In this document: piece by piece, positions 1 through 12,639 of the stretch
Layout of the letters: every line of letters starts with the position of its first letter
Position numbering within the stretch: the first letter of the stretch is position 1
From: Sinohyriopsis cumingii
Lineage: Eukaryota; Mollusca; Bivalvia; Unionida; Unionidae
NCBI GenBank assembly: GCA_028554795.2
Contig: CM068828.1
Location: 19,305,936 to 19,369,935, forward strand
DNA: 64,000 nt
Reading direction: 5' to 3'
Made by a program: the position numbers and the translations under genes
Notes under the pieces: generated by a model
Seen by the model: the letters and a program-made list of their open reading frames with translations, nothing else
What the model was told of the DNA's origin: nothing
Databases searched by the model: none

Positions 1-465
1 GCACCAATGGTTCACTGGGTTTTGGAAACATTATCGTTCAATATTACTGTGGCTATTTATTAATTTGACTCAAATTTCGGCAAAATTTCTAAATCTTCTT
101 TAGTATAGATGTAGACTACTCTGCAATAGAATGAAGAAAGCTTTAATATTGAATGAGGTTTTGATAATTACATAAACCCTTTCAAGTTCAAGCTATTATA
201 TTGAATGTGGTTGCTTCGAATCATGAAATTAAAACCCAACAAAAATGAGCCAAACTTTATGCGAAAAGCACCCTCACCACCAACTCCCGCCGTTCCCTTA
301 CTGATATAGTTCTAGCGATCAACAAAACTCAGCTATGTGATAATTCAACTTCATTACTGTAATAAATACTATCTTATACATGTTTGTTTTATTTGAGCCC
401 AGTGAATAAAACCAAACTTATAAAGCAGCTGACATTGTTTCAGTGCTTAGCTTTATATTGGTGGA
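1..465. other. Unannotated AT-rich sequence
   Basis: I see no coding potential, tandem repeat or recognisable element here. It is ordinary AT-rich sequence leading into an LTR-like repeat. Confidence 0.5.
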
Positions 466-1187
466 TGTTACGAATTAAAGGTCTTAAACAAAGTAACAGA
501 TAGAAAAGAAACCATCAAGTTTGGTAAAATCAATAAATAAATTTATTTTTCTTAGTTACAAAGTAAAAATGTTAGTGGAACTTACAGTATTTTGAATTTA
601 ATCCCAAATAATCCTAAAATTTCAATCACAAGTCCAACATATAGCGTTCCGTATGAATTCAAATATTGAATAAGGTGATGTGCCAATAGTCTTGCTGTAT
701 CGCAATGATATCACCCAGAATACGTTTGAATGAATTCATAATAATCCCAAAAGAGTGATTTGTCCAAAATATCAATGAGCACTGTGGAATTCTAATGAAT
801 AATGTTTAAATAAATGATTTCTCCAAACTATGTCGGAACACAACAGTAAATAATCTTATAGACTGAACGTAAAGAAGGAAGTAATAGATTTTGATCAGAA
901 CCTTATATAGAAACATAAGACACTATAAAATTACCAGGATGTGGATCAGAATTTCTAAGGCTAGACCGTGAACTCAAATATCAATCAACAAATTTTGATA
1001 ACCTAAACACATATCAACAATCAGGTAGACAATAGATATTTCAGTTGAAAAACCAAGGTCCTGAACTCATATCCAAGTACACATATTTTTTTATTTAAAA
1101 AAATGACATTAGTTCAGTATGCCCTAACTCCTACCTTAGAGTACGGACAAAGGTCAAGCACACAATACAAATACAATGTACATAACA
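466..1187 (+). mobile_element. LTR-like dispersed repeat, copy 1
   Basis: Shortest of five copies of a dispersed family in this window. It begins TGTTAC, with a nearby GTAACA that could pair with it, and ends in ATAACA. The TGTTA...TAACA ends are the short inverted TG..CA termini typical of long terminal repeats. The first 250 bases resemble the copy at 1625; later parts diverge strongly. No internal gag or pol is adjacent and I found no target-site duplication. Best read as an old solo LTR or an unclassified non-coding repeat. Confidence 0.5.
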
Positions 1188-1624
1188 AAGATATGACGTC
1201 AAAGAGAAAGAATGTGGATTATTTAGTACTAATACTACCGACAAAAAGAAATAAGAAGGAAAAATCTACGAAAAACGATTTAGCAGTTAGATAATTAGTA
1301 GTTCTGGCGCACTTAACCCATGGCATTTATCCTTAACCATTGACTTCACCTATAATCTTTGGATATCACCCCGTTGCCCTTAGCAAGCATTTTTCCACAT
1401 ATTTTGAAGACCCAAACTTATTTTTTTTTTATTTTATTTTTTGTGTGAAGTTTTGGTTGTTTTTTCATAACTTCTTAAATGCCACCAAGTCAGCGATTTT
1501 TCTTTGTCTTATTTTTAAAATATATTCTGCAAAACCATTGTGACTGCGGTTTTTACTTACGTGTTTGGGTTCCATTGACCCAGCGATGTCACACATGTTG
1601 AGGATCCATAACCCTAGGTAATAG
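1188..1624. other. Spacer between two LTR-like copies
   Basis: About 440 bases between two same-orientation LTR-like copies. It contains T-rich runs and short open frames of no recognisable family. It could be a remnant interior or simply flanking DNA; nothing identifies it. Confidence 0.35.
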
Positions 1625-2531
1625 TGTTACGATTATATGCTCTTAAAATAAGTAACAGAAAAGAGTGAAAGACAACAAGCTTTGTAAAATTTAAAAAAAT
1701 ATTTATTTCCCTAGCATACCAAGTGCAAACGAGATAAAAGAACTTAGGGTATTGCGAATTAAATCCCAAAATAATCCAAGAATTATATACACAGGTCCTA
1801 ATAATTTAAAGTCCTGAATTAAACTCAGTACAAGTTCCGCAGAAATCCAAAAAATGAAGGCGATGACGTGTCTGTTATAGCTTATAGAGTGTCAACATTC
1901 TTTTCTTGAATCACAGTAATATTATTCCAGGTTTGAATTTAGTATAAATTCCAGTGAATGTCTCTATCCAAGAATTTTATCAGAGCACATTTGTATTTCC
2001 AGAGAAAATATTCACTTGAATTCAATACTTTGAAGAAATAAAATTCAGCCTAATCTGGTCACAACGTAATACAACTTTAAAGTGATAGATGTTAAAGCAC
2101 AAATGACCTAGTCCTCACATTAACAAGATTATATAGTTCTCTACCTGACTTCAGGTCACAATTAGCATTTTCTATTTGTAAAAAAATTACCTAATAGAAA
2201 TAAAAAATCTTCTAGAATGATCCTGATGTTTACAAAATCAAAACTATAATCTGGATTACACTCAGGAAATTTCAAAACTTAGACCCAAATAAACATATTT
2301 ACTTCTTTCATTAATAATGATCCTAATATTAAGCCCATACCCATAGAGAATAATTTAGCTACGTATTAGTTGTTTACAATAAATAAAATAAAAAAGTCAA
2401 TTTGGGTCAAGTAGAAATGAACTCAATTTTTGGAAACCGTCAGATCCAACATACAAAGTTACATTACAATAGCATATAATGAAATGAAATAAAATATAAC
2501 TAATAAACAGTTATATTAAATATACATAACA
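1625..2531 (+). mobile_element. LTR-like dispersed repeat, copy 2
   Basis: Best preserved copy on this side, about 907 bases. It starts TGTTACGATTATATGC and ends TATACATAACA. It is colinear over its length with the copy at 50059-51153 and, in reverse complement, with those at 16322-17240 and 26940-27730. Shared landmarks include a near-start block reading GCGAATTAAATCCC and an internal stretch around TTCCAGTGAATGTCTC. No protein-coding interior is attached. The differences among copies suggest an old family. Confidence 0.6.
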
Positions 2532-4923
2532 CCAGAGAAAATCGAACAATTTTGTACCCTAAAGTCTGAACCTCAGTCAACAAATATTTTGCTCTATTTA
2601 CCGTTTGTCCGATTTACGAAAGATCTGAAAGTGAACTAATTATTTCTTTTTACCGATTTTACACTAAGCCTAGTGCACCATCATTGTCATTCATATTGAA
2701 AAAAAAACAACCTCTGTTAGAGCCATCTGCTCTCTGAAAACAACATTAATAATTTGGACCATATCAAGTGACACCAGCAAATGCCATACGCATAGCATCA
2801 CCTCAAAGTCATTCCACAGGCAATAGCTATGAGACGGGTATACATATTTCTAGACACACCCAAATACATGTCGTCCGTTGTTACTCTGCTACGCCTTGAG
2901 CCTGTAAACTCTATTAATTAATGGGCGTTTTTCGTATGTTTTTCTCCTTAGGATATAAGGTTCTAAGGCATGTATGTATGTATGTATGTATGTATGTATA
3001 CGCAACAATTCAGTTAACAGAAACATGTAGGTTATATAAGGTGTAATGTCAGTACTGTTCACATGACTCGTAATTAGGCTTCGTCATTTTTCGTCTGTCT
3101 GTATGTCTGCTTGTTTCCATAATACATATATTGGTATTTTCCAAAGTATAAAATCTGTACAAATGTTAGGTTCCAATGCATACATATAAATAAATAATGT
3201 TTGGTTGGACTCATCAATTTAATTAACATTTTAATTTAGTGCAAACTTCCCTTGATTAATCTATGTATCAGTATATATTAAAATTTACCTACAATCCTAC
3301 GCCTCGACACCATAATATTGAATCGGTGTATTTGGCAGTGGATTATCTGTATCAAATACCTGTAGAAAGATTTGGTGACTGACGTGGTAGGCCACTACTT
3401 CGTGCATTCAGGTTATGGGTTCACCAGGGATCCTATAGGACGTATAGCGTACGACCTGAATAATTAAAGTATGAACCCGGCCTCAAAGATTCCTGGAAAT
3501 TGAGCAGGTTACTAAAATACCTTGGCTGTGCATGTAGAAAGTGCGAGACTATGATTTGTGGTACCAAACGTTAACTTGCTTTCGCAAATTTTGATCAGTT
3601 TTGGGGCCAAATTCAAGTGGATCGCGAATCTATGACAAAGTTTGATAAAAAGAAAAAACGGCAAAACGTATACAATGTTCTGAACTTAAGGATTGGTTGG
3701 TTTCATAGTTTACGTACACCCTGCATAAGCAAACCAGAAAAAGATTTTCGTTTAGAAGGGTATATGAGAGTCACAATGATGACTACTATAGAATAGATAT
3801 AGTAAATGTACACACATTTCAAAAACTTTATAATGGGCATAAATATAGTATGGTACAGATGGAAGTTTTCTATGCTAATTAATTACAATCGAACTGTCGT
3901 GCACAACGTCTTTACTAAGATTTTTAAAGAGCAAAAAATCAGGAAAAAAATACAATGTCATGAAGGAAGTAAACTGTATAACCAAAGAGACAGGAAAAAA
4001 GAGAATTGTATAAACAAAATGTCAAGGAACTGGAAAAAGAAAATATCAAAACGTTTTCCACCTGCTCTCAAACAAAAAGGAGTCAGTGGCGAAAACATTT
4101 AATCAAATTCTTAAGACTATGATGTGAATTTTTTTTCCCTGACAATTAACCAAGAAAATGATATATTAAAAAGTCTTATTGATGGATATTATATGTCATA
4201 CCAGAGATCAATAGACATGCAAGCAATTGAATCAAACAAGGAACAAAATTAGTCTAAATTGGAATCTATCAGCTTGATACACGAAAAACGTTTACAAAGG
4301 CTATATTCCTAACTTCACAAAAGAGATCTCTTAAATCAGATAAAAAATTAGAAGATTTTTCTGTAAATAAATTAGAAAACTAAAAGAGCGAGGACAAACA
4401 ATACTAGGCCAAAGACACAGTTGTTGATGATATTGAAGAAAAGAATGCTAATGTAATAGGCTTTGCTTCACCCGATAACTTAGAAATCAAGGTCATCTAA
4501 GTGGACACATATATTTCCTGCAAATGTAAAGTGTAATTTAATATATAAAGATCCCAAATGTATCACACTGTTTATACTAATTTCGTCAGACTACCAAGAC
4601 CTTAGTAAGGAAAAAATAGATATGACCCAAATCAAGAAGTAACAATGACACCAAGCATGATGAAAAATACATTTCGTTTAGTAAGAACGCTTGACTTTAT
4701 AGATATGAAAGATGTTCCGATAGAAAAACAATAAGATTAATTGATATGTGTCGCTTTATTAAGCAATCTCTGTGACAACATCTACAAATCATCCCTTGTA
4801 AAAACCATTTGCTCAAACATTTAATCTGTAGCATTGATTTCGAACTTCTGAAGAAAAAAAGAACTTTAATCTAAGTTTTATTATTTTCTTACAGTGATAG
4901 ACGAACAGAAAGACAGACGAATA
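2532..4923. other. Gene-poor stretch with unrecognised open-frame scraps
   Basis: No recognisable gene. A short ATGT microsatellite lies at 2970-2998. Between about 3800 and 4720 the plus strand holds A-rich, lysine-rich open scraps (the longest 98 codons, 3806-4102) broken by frequent stops. They might be a decayed coding sequence, but I match them to no family. Confidence 0.35.
2970..2998. repeat. (ATGT)n microsatellite
   Basis: About seven uninterrupted copies of the tetranucleotide. Confidence 0.9.
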
Positions 4924-4934
4924 GTATGTATGTA

Positions 4935-4983
<49 letters not shown>

Positions 4984-4988
4984 GTGTA

Positions 4989-5019
<31 letters not shown>

Positions 5020-5047
5020 ATGTATGTATGTATGTATGTATGTATGT
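4924..5047. repeat. Compound (GTAT)n/(GT)n/(GTAT)n microsatellite
   Basis: A GTAT block, a long GT block, a mixed block and a second GTAT block run without interruption for about 124 bases. Open frames on both strands here (Cys-Val or Thr-His repeats) are translations of the microsatellite, not genes. Confidence 0.95.
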
Positions 5048-5149
5048 TTAAAGGCAACAGCACAATCATATCAGTGTAGTGCCTGATAAATGTTGCACAA
5101 TTAAATTCCAAATTAAAACAATTGCAGAAATCGTTTTAGATAAACCTTT

Positions 5150-5475
5150 CGAAATGAAAGATATACATGTTTTCCAATATCACAAAACATACAAAATAGA
5201 CATGTTATCCTATATGATAAAACATACAAGATAGACGTTTTCTTATATGATAAAACATACAATATAGACATGTTTCCTATATGATAAAACATTAAAGATA
5301 GACATGTTTTCCCAAATGATAAAACATTGAAGATAGACATGTTTTCCTACATGATAAAACATAGAAAATAGACATGTTTTCCTATATGATAAAACATAGA
5401 AGATAGACATGTTTTCCTATATGATAAAACATAAAAGATCGATATGTTTTCCCAAATGATAAAACATAAAAGATC
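5150..5475. repeat. Minisatellite, unit about 35-36 bp
   Basis: About nine diverged copies of a unit built around GACATGTTTTCC and ATATGATAAAACAT. Copies vary in a few positions (TATATG versus CAAATG). Confidence 0.85.
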
Positions 5476-6239
5476 AAATGATACAAATATTAATATAAAA
5501 GTGTAAAAGTAAAAGAGAACATTAAAAAAGTAACATTACAAGTAATGAAGTCTTTTCATTAACACCAATATAAGACTGCAACTGACTGTTTCTGTTTTTA
5601 CGAGTAAACCGTGTTTGGTGAACACTTCGGATATCACGAGAGTTGCAAATTAAGGTTTTTAAACTTTTTCGTTGTGGAAGTCACAGGAACAATATTTTTT
5701 CTTCAAAAAAGAATGAAATAATGAAAAAAAAAATAACGAGAGCCTTCGATATAGCTATCGGATATGAGTAAGCTTCTTACTTTAGCATAAAAAACACAAA
5801 GGTTGAATCAATGGGTAACATAAAATAACATAGAGGCTGAATCGGGTAACCGACTATCAATGGCCTTGTGGGCATTGCAATGGAAACGGCAATCGTATTG
5901 CCATTTTAAACGTATTATACAAAGCTCTATTATAATTATTGGAGGTTCTCACTTCATGGCATTTTCTCTGAGAAAGTATTGCCTAAGATTAGCTTGGGGA
6001 AAAAAGAACAAAATGTCCCCTATAGTCATACAAGATTGCGAAATTAATTGGACTAGAAGAGAGTTTCGAAGTAAAATGAAGTGAACATTCGACTTTAATC
6101 AAATCCTGTGCAAGAAGGCGCAGGACGTCACGGTCTGTTCATCAGTACATGTTCGCCACAACCCTCTTTAAATAGCGCTTATTTGTCACTATGGTCTTTA
6201 ATATGTAGTAGAAAAGTTATCTTGTGTTCCAGGATGGGT
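5476..6239. other. Unannotated sequence
   Basis: No gene or repeat recognised. A 74-codon open frame (5860-6084, plus) has no recognisable motif and is about as long as expected by chance among the many in this window. Confidence 0.4.
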
Positions 6240-6378
6240 CCTAAATATTTGGTCCCCTCCACTACGTGTATGAAAGTACCAATATTTAGTCCCCTCCACT
6301 ACATGTATGAAAGTACCAATAAGATATCATTTTGGTCCCCTCCACTACGTGTATGAAAGTACCAATAATATATCATTT
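6240..6378. repeat. Short tandem repeat, three copies
   Basis: Three copies of a unit of roughly 40-45 bp carrying TCCCCTCCACTAC and TATGAAAGTACCAATA. Unit length varies because of small indels. Confidence 0.8.
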
Positions 6379-6869
6379 TTAATCATCTTGTATTACATAC
6401 AGCTGGCAAACGTGCGTATGCACAGTTTTATATTTCAACAATATAAACCGCTTGTCTTCTTACCATTTTTCAACTAGTTTAAGCATGTCTGTTTAAGCAT
6501 ATCTGTTTAAGCATGTATGTTTAGGGCGTTCAGTAGTATACACGATTTGAGACCTATAGCAGGTCACAAGATCGTCGACATATTGTAAACAGTCAATTGA
6601 CTGGATCTGATAATTTGCCTGATTTTAATTTTAACATTGACAAGCGTGACTTACAACATGCTGCCCTGAACAATACCTGTATCATGAGGACAACCTTCAA
6701 AATTTGTCGTACCGACCTTGACTTTCAAGCGTCAGAGAGTACGATGGTCATGAAGCCCCTTAGAATTAAGATTAAGTAAGTATTTATAATGCTGTATACC
6801 AATAAGCAATCTCGAAATTAAATAAAGACGTATACTTTGTATTCTTATTATTTGAATGCCTATCTCATA
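6379..6869. other. Unannotated sequence with a 13-bp triplication
   Basis: Holds three copies of GTTTAAGCAT at about 6477-6520 and a 60-codon open frame (6597-6779, plus) with no recognised family. Otherwise nothing. Confidence 0.4.
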
Positions 6870-8442
6870 TAAACATCAATCCTGTCTAGATGGGTATGTC
6901 TAGACGAGTAAATCAGATACAAACATCAAGCCTGTCTAGATGGGTATGTCTAGATGAATAAGTCTGAAACAATCTGCAAGCCTCTCTAGATGAGTATGTC
7001 TAGATAGGTACATCTGATAAAATCATCAAGCCTGTCTAGATGGGTATGTCTAGATGGGTAAATCTGATACAAACATCAAGCCTGTCTTGATGGGTATGTC
7101 TAGATGGGTAAATCTGATAAAACCATCAAACCTGTCTAGATGAGTGTGTCTAGATAGGTAAATTTGATACAAACATCAAGCCTGTCTAGATGGTTATGTC
7201 TAGATGGCTAAATCTGATAAAAACATCATGTCTGTGTAGATGGGTAAATCTGATAAAAACATCATGCCTGTCTAGATGGTTAAATCTGATATAAACATCA
7301 AGCCCGTCTAGATGGGTAAATTTGATGCAAACATCAAGCCTGTCTAGATGGGTAAATCAGATGCAAACATCAAGCCTGTCTAGATGGGTAAATCTAATAC
7401 AAACATCAAGCCTGTCCAGATGGGTAAATTGATGCAAACATCAAGCCTGTCTAGATGGGTAAATCTAATACAAACATCAAGCCTGTCCAGATGGGTAAAT
7501 TGATGCAAACATCATGCCTGTATAGATGGGTAAATCTGATACAAACATCATGCCTGTCTAGATGGGTAAATCTGATACTAACATCAATCCTGTGAACATG
7601 GGTAAATCTGGTACAAATATCAAGCCTGTCTAGATGGGTAAATCTGATGCAAACATCAAGCCTGTCTAGATGGGTAAATTTGATACAAACATCATGCCTG
7701 TCATGATGAGTATGTCTAGATGGGTAAATCTTATGCAAACATCAAGCCTGTCTAGATGGGTATGTTTAGATGGGTAAATCTGATGCAAACATCAAACCTG
7801 TCTAAATGGGTAAATTTGATACAAACATCATGCCTGTCAAGATGAGTATGTCTAGATGGGTAAATCTTATGCAAACATCAAGCCTGTCTAGATGGGTATG
7901 TCTAGATGGGTAAATCTGATGCAAACATCAAACCTGTCTAAATGGGTAAATTTGATACAAACATCATGCCTGTCAAGATGAGTATGTCTAGATGGGTAAA
8001 TCTTATGCAAACATCAAGCCTGTCTAGATGGGTATGTCTAGATGGGTAAATCTGATGCAAACATCAAACCTGTCTAAATGGGTAAATTTGATACAAACAT
8101 CATGCCTGTCAAGATGAGTATGTCTAGATGGGTAAATCTTATGCAAACATCAAGCCTGTCTAGATGGGTATGTCTAGATGGGTAAATCTGATGCAAACAT
8201 CAAGCCTGTCTAGATGGGTAAATTTGATACAAACAGCATGCCTGCCAAGATGAGTATGTCTAGATGGGTAAATCTTATGCAAACATCAAGCCTGTCTAGA
8301 TGGGTATGTCTAGATGGGTAAATCTGATGCAAACATCAAGCCTGTCTAGATGGGTAAATTTGATACAAACATCATGCCTGTCAAGATGAGTATGTCTAGA
8401 TGGGTAAATCTTATGCAAACATCAAGCCTGTCAAGATGGGTC
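6870..8442. repeat. Large minisatellite with a 136-bp higher-order unit
   Basis: Basic unit about 36 bp, built around CATCAAGCCTGTCTAGATGG and GGTAAATCTGAT. In the right half the variants are arranged in a higher-order period. The landmark CATGCCTGTC, followed by GATGAGTATG, begins at 7693, 7829, 7965, 8101, 8237 and 8373, exactly 136 bases apart. One copy has CATGCCTGCC and one has GTCATGATG. The left half (6870-7690) is irregular, with units of about 36-60 bp, so the array has an older heterogeneous part and a recently homogenised part. Confidence 0.95.
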
Positions 8443-9734
8443 AATGTGCTGCTCTGGTGCCTGAAACCACATTAAAGAAGGAGCGAATCCGGAAAAAAAT
8501 ATTTTTCTTGAAGCTGAAATCTAGATTATCAGCAGCAGCAGCAGGATTATAACTGACAAAATAATTTTCGAAAAGTCTTATCATTTACACTGCAAATAGG
8601 TTTTCTACATTTAATTAACTGCATCTCATTTTGCTTAGTTTAAAGTCATTCTATATATTTGCTTATAAGCCGTTAATCTTTAGAGCGTGGTCTTTACATT
8701 TGGCAATCTTACTGTCATATGATTCTGGGAATATGTAATGAATCTTGTTTTAAAATAATGTCGAGAAGAAACAGGGACAGAATATTATATTTTAACACAA
8801 TGAATCATAGCCATCCATAATATGGAGGATTAATGAAATTAAAAACTTATTTTACTCCAAACAAGCAAATAGAAGAAAGTAGGGTTAAAGAAAAAGTTCG
8901 GGACCCACCCAGTTCCCGAAAAAAGATACACACACTGATTTTGTCAGACCACAAGAAAACTACTTTTAACACCACCGCACTCATTCAGTTTCATATATTA
9001 GAAGTTTGCCACATAGAGCACGTAGTAATGTACACACATACATACACACACGTATGCAAAATCCATTATGTGATAAATTTCTTCATAAATACTATAAATC
9101 TACAAGCATGAATTTTCTTTGTGGAGCTTCAAAGTCTATATGCCATTTCGCATCATAAATACATTTTTTCGGTGAGCGCGATGATCATTGGTTCATTCAG
9201 AGTTTAGATCAAACCAGAATAAAAAATTCTCCATTCAGTTTGAAAGATGGTACAGTTTCAATGCACGAATAATCTAATAATGGATTAAATAAATGTGTAA
9301 TATGAATTTGATGTAATAGTGGTTTGGTTTTTCTTTAACACCTCGTATGTAATTGCGCAATTTCGAGACGGGATATTATGCCATCGCATTCTCGTATTTT
9401 CCCTCTATCTTGGAACTGAATGTGTCAAATCCATTAGCACATTGTCAGTGAGAAGTCTTTGTACAGACATAATTATATCAGCCTATAATTTCCAACTGCC
9501 ATGGTTATATATTGTTGTATCACAAATCGAACAATTTTTAATAGCATACGATGAGGAATTGAGTATAACTTTTTTGATTGCATAATTTGATTATCTTACT
9601 CTGTAGAGATGCGGCAGAAAATTCTTTTTGCATAAAATAAAGGATACTATAGATTGTATTCATTTGAAAATTTGAAGACATGATTGTTTAAGTTTGGACA
9701 AGCTACGTTCGACTACGCTTCTTTAAACAGTAGA
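8443..9734. other. Unannotated sequence
   Basis: No recognisable gene. A (CAG)4-like run lies near 8530. Open frames at 8833-9111 and 9319-9585 (plus) have no recognised family. Confidence 0.4.
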
Positions 9735-9872
9735 GATATTTTGAAGCCTCGTTTATTAAGTCGGATAAAACACCACGGATAAAAAGCCACTAAGTCTTAG
9801 ATTATTAAGCCGGATGAACCACCACGAAATCTTAAATTATTAAGTCGTATCAAACACCACGAAATCGTAAAT
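9735..9872. repeat. Tandem repeat, about 39 bp, three copies
   Basis: Three diverged copies carrying TTATTAAGTCGGAT and ACACCACG. The array forms the last codons of the minus-strand open stretch at 9797-10315, so that reading frame runs into repeat DNA at its 3' end. Confidence 0.75.
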
Positions 9873-10315
9873 CCTGTTTGCACATTAGTTCTTTCTAAAT
9901 GGTATATAAAAGAGAGACACTCATTAATCGTATACTCTCTGAACACATTCAGAAGAACCTCGGATATTTCTGCGACACAAAAATATGTCTGAGATATTGA
10001 CGCATTACTTGACAGAACAATTATACCTTTTTTCACCAGAAATTTCTCATCAAAACAGAAACACCAGTCTATACGGACCACATCAGTTATTTCTACGATC
10101 AGGTTGACCGAAGGACTGACCAAAACTTTAAAAATGGAAATTGTTCGATGCACTCGTAACTTCTCTGTCAATTCTTGCTTTGTAAACAGCCGAATGGCAT
10201 CTATCGACATACAGTCGATGTAAAATCCGTAAGATTGACATCGACGTTCTTCCAAAAATGAGATATTGAAATGATGTGCCAGAAGTTTACACCAAGACGA
10301 TTTCTTTGTCCAAAT
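9797..10315 (-). CDS. Unrecognised protein-coding fragment, 172 codons, no ATG start
   Basis: This is the longest open stretch in the window not built of tandem repeats or mobile-element sequence. Minus strand, open from just after an in-frame stop at 10318..10316 to a stop at 9797. No ATG lies near its 5' end, so it would be an internal exon or a fragment. The inferred protein has mixed, protein-like composition, with Trp, Cys and His spread through it and stretches such as RLFTKQELTEKLRVHR and RIDWCFCFDEKF. I do not recognise the family. The pattern faintly recalls the large sacsin-like or NO VEIN-like ATPase proteins that are numerous in molluscs, but that is only an impression. The last 25 or so codons come from a 39-bp tandem repeat, which suggests truncation. 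It lies on the same strand as the SHOX gene, upstream in coordinates. Confidence 0.35.
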   Translation of the reverse strand: MWTKKSSWCKLLAHHFNISFLEERRCQSYGFYIDCMSIDAIRLFTKQELTEKLRVHRTISIFKVLVSPSVNLIVEITDVVRIDWCFCFDEKFLVKKGIIVLSSNASISQTYFCVAEISEVLLNVFREYTINECLSFIYHLERTNVQTGFTISWCLIRLNNLRFRGGSSGLII

Positions 10316-10734
10316 TTAAGGAAGTGTTTTTCAGAACATTGCAAGGGTACACACATATGGCCGTGTTAAAATTCACTTTATGTGTATATTCGTAGTTCAC
10401 GTGATATAAAGATCGATTTTTTTACATGAAAAATAAACTTTGAAGTTAATGTCTATGGTTTAAATTGGAAAACAAAAATAAAAAGTAGTTGAACTTTCGA
10501 AAATGACTAATGAAAAGATTAATTCCAATTTTTCAATGCAATTGTTTTCTTTCTGTTTAGAATAAAACTCAGTCTGGAGTTGCAACCATGTGATCAGAAG
10601 AAAAAAAGATTTTCAATTCTTGGAATATTATTAATTTACGCAAAACACTTCTTGGATAGATATAACCTTAGTTTAACGAGATCCTATGAATATATGACTT
10701 TCTAGAATCCGAATATTTCCTTTTGCATCAAAAG
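10316..10734. other. Unannotated AT-rich sequence
   Basis: Nothing recognised. It flanks the 5' end of the minus-strand open stretch; I found no convincing continuation of that coding sequence here. Confidence 0.35.
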
Positions 10735-10975
10735 TAATATTTATTACAATATCTACAACAGAATATAGCAACATATACAACAGGTAATGCAACACATACA
10801 ACAGTATATAAAAACATATACAACAGTATATAACAATATATACAACAGGAAATGACAACACCTACAACAGTATATAACATTTACAACGGTATATAACAAC
10901 ATATACAACAGTATATAACAACATATATATCAGAATATGCAACACATGCAATAAAATATAATACCATACAACAGA
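10735..10975. repeat. AT-rich tandem repeat
   Basis: Irregular repeats of about 20-26 bp built from ACATATACAACAGTATATAA. Minus-strand open frames here (Tyr-Ile-Val-Ile type) are repeat translations. Confidence 0.75.
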
Positions 10976-11183
10976 TTATATATTTTTTTCGTGACAATGA
11001 ATTACATACGCTTTCATATGTCGGGCATTTTTTTATCTTTGGCGCTGTAAACATTCTTGCCTTTTTTTTACTCATATTTTACACAGTCTTCAAAGAGTCT
11101 TTTGTTCAAAATAGTCACCGTGCAGATCAAAGTTGAAGTATCTGTTGAAATATGTATTCTTCGCTGTTACTGACACTTGTTTA

Positions 11184-11440
11184 CCTGACACTACCTGAAT
11201 TTTTCAGTCAAATATCAGAACAGTTTTCAGTTTTATTCAAAATTATTCCTGACACTACCTGAATTTTTCTGTCAAATATCATAACAGTTTTCAGTTTTAT
11301 TCAAAATTATTCCTGACACTACCAGAGTTTTTCTGTCAAATATCATAACAGTTTTCAGTTTTATTCAAAATTATTCCTGACACTACCAGCGTTTTTCTGT
11401 CAAATATCAAAAACAGTATTCAGTTTCATTCAGAATTATT
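11184..11440. repeat. 64-bp tandem repeat, four copies
   Basis: Units start with CCTGACACTACC at 11184, 11248, 11312 and 11376, exactly 64 bases apart, with few substitutions. The last copy diverges at its end. Confidence 0.9.
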
Positions 11441-12639
11441 TTATCAGAAACACGTACCAGAATTTCAACTTTAAATTTGTGTCATTTAAATCCATTTCAT
11501 TCATTTTGAAACCAATTTATTTATTATACTTTCTTTTTGATATTTCTTTTACAGTTTCTCTAACCTTATGATACACTTTATAGTATTAAGAAAACAGATG
11601 TTTACTTCCACGTACATTGACATTCTACCCTATGATGTAGCATCTTCTTTAATGTTTTCTTTTTAGCTTTGCTTACCTTCACTTTTTATCAAAGCTCATT
11701 ATTCATCAGAGACTGTGCTTTCTCGATATCTTATAATCAGCAGGTACTTAATGGTTTAGAAAATCAACATAATAGTGAATTATTCCTTCATCTAGGTGAA
11801 GACCATTCGCTAGTTATACAGTTTGTTTTACATTACATCATACACCTATGGATATTTGATTGTTTGAATCAAGAAATAAATAAATGTCTATAACATTAAA
11901 CTAATATATCGGTTTGTCACGAAACTATGAAATCTTTGTAAAATATATGATTGAAAATGTGCATGGTTCTTTATTTTTCCGTTGCTGGGGTGTATAACTT
12001 CAACCTTAGCTATTTCATAGTTCGGTTCATCTACTGCTGAAGGTCCAATGTGTCGGCCATGAGAAACCATATCACTCTGAGCTCTCTTGCCGTGGATTGA
12101 ACTACAACTAGGGTACTTTTAGCCCATATTTTCTGGGTATCGTCTCAATACAGACGGGTTTAGTCGGGAAGATGTCCACTTCTCGTAAGCAATCTACAGC
12201 TATAGAGTTTCAGTGGAAGTCGTGTATGTCGGGAAGGGCAGGATTGGCAGTTGGGAGTTGCAACCCGGATGCTGGGGTCAGTTGGTTCGAAGAACGGTTC
12301 TGGTTTTCTTGGTGTGAGGGGCCGTGATCTAGACCAACGGGTCCGAAGAATAAGGACGCTATTAGGGGATTCTACAGCTGGCCGGAGAAGCGGATCACGC
12401 GAGGATGTTCTTTTACCATTGGACGGGAGATGTTTTACCACTGGACGGGAGACGTGAAGTTGGAAATGTCCCACTCTCATAGACAGAACGCCACTAGATA
12501 GATAACATCATACGCTCCATTTTGAATCAGTTGAACTCGATATCACTTTAAGTGTCAAAATATAATTCAGTGTCTAAGCGTGAGATCGAATTAATTTTCA
12601 ACATATGGGCGAGACTCTAACTCAGTATCACTATATTGT
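11441..12639. other. Unannotated sequence with a GC-richer block
   Basis: Mostly AT-rich with no recognised gene. Between about 12060 and 12490 the sequence is clearly richer in G+C and CpG than its surroundings and is open on both strands (12160-12480 minus, 12251-12457 plus) with Arg/Pro/Ser-rich translations. It also repeats a TTTTACCA(T/C)TGGACGGGAGA block at about 12411-12450. I match it to no family; it may be a decayed mobile element. Confidence 0.35.

Noticed and set aside
4881-5111. Open frames of His/Thr or Cys/Val repeats
   Set aside because: Pure translations of the GT/GTAT microsatellite.
11503-11516. Minus-strand codons reading NWFQN, considered as the missing SHOX helix 3 exon
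   Set aside because: The following codons give Glu and a stop instead of RRAK, and position 47 is Asn, not Val; it is a chance match.
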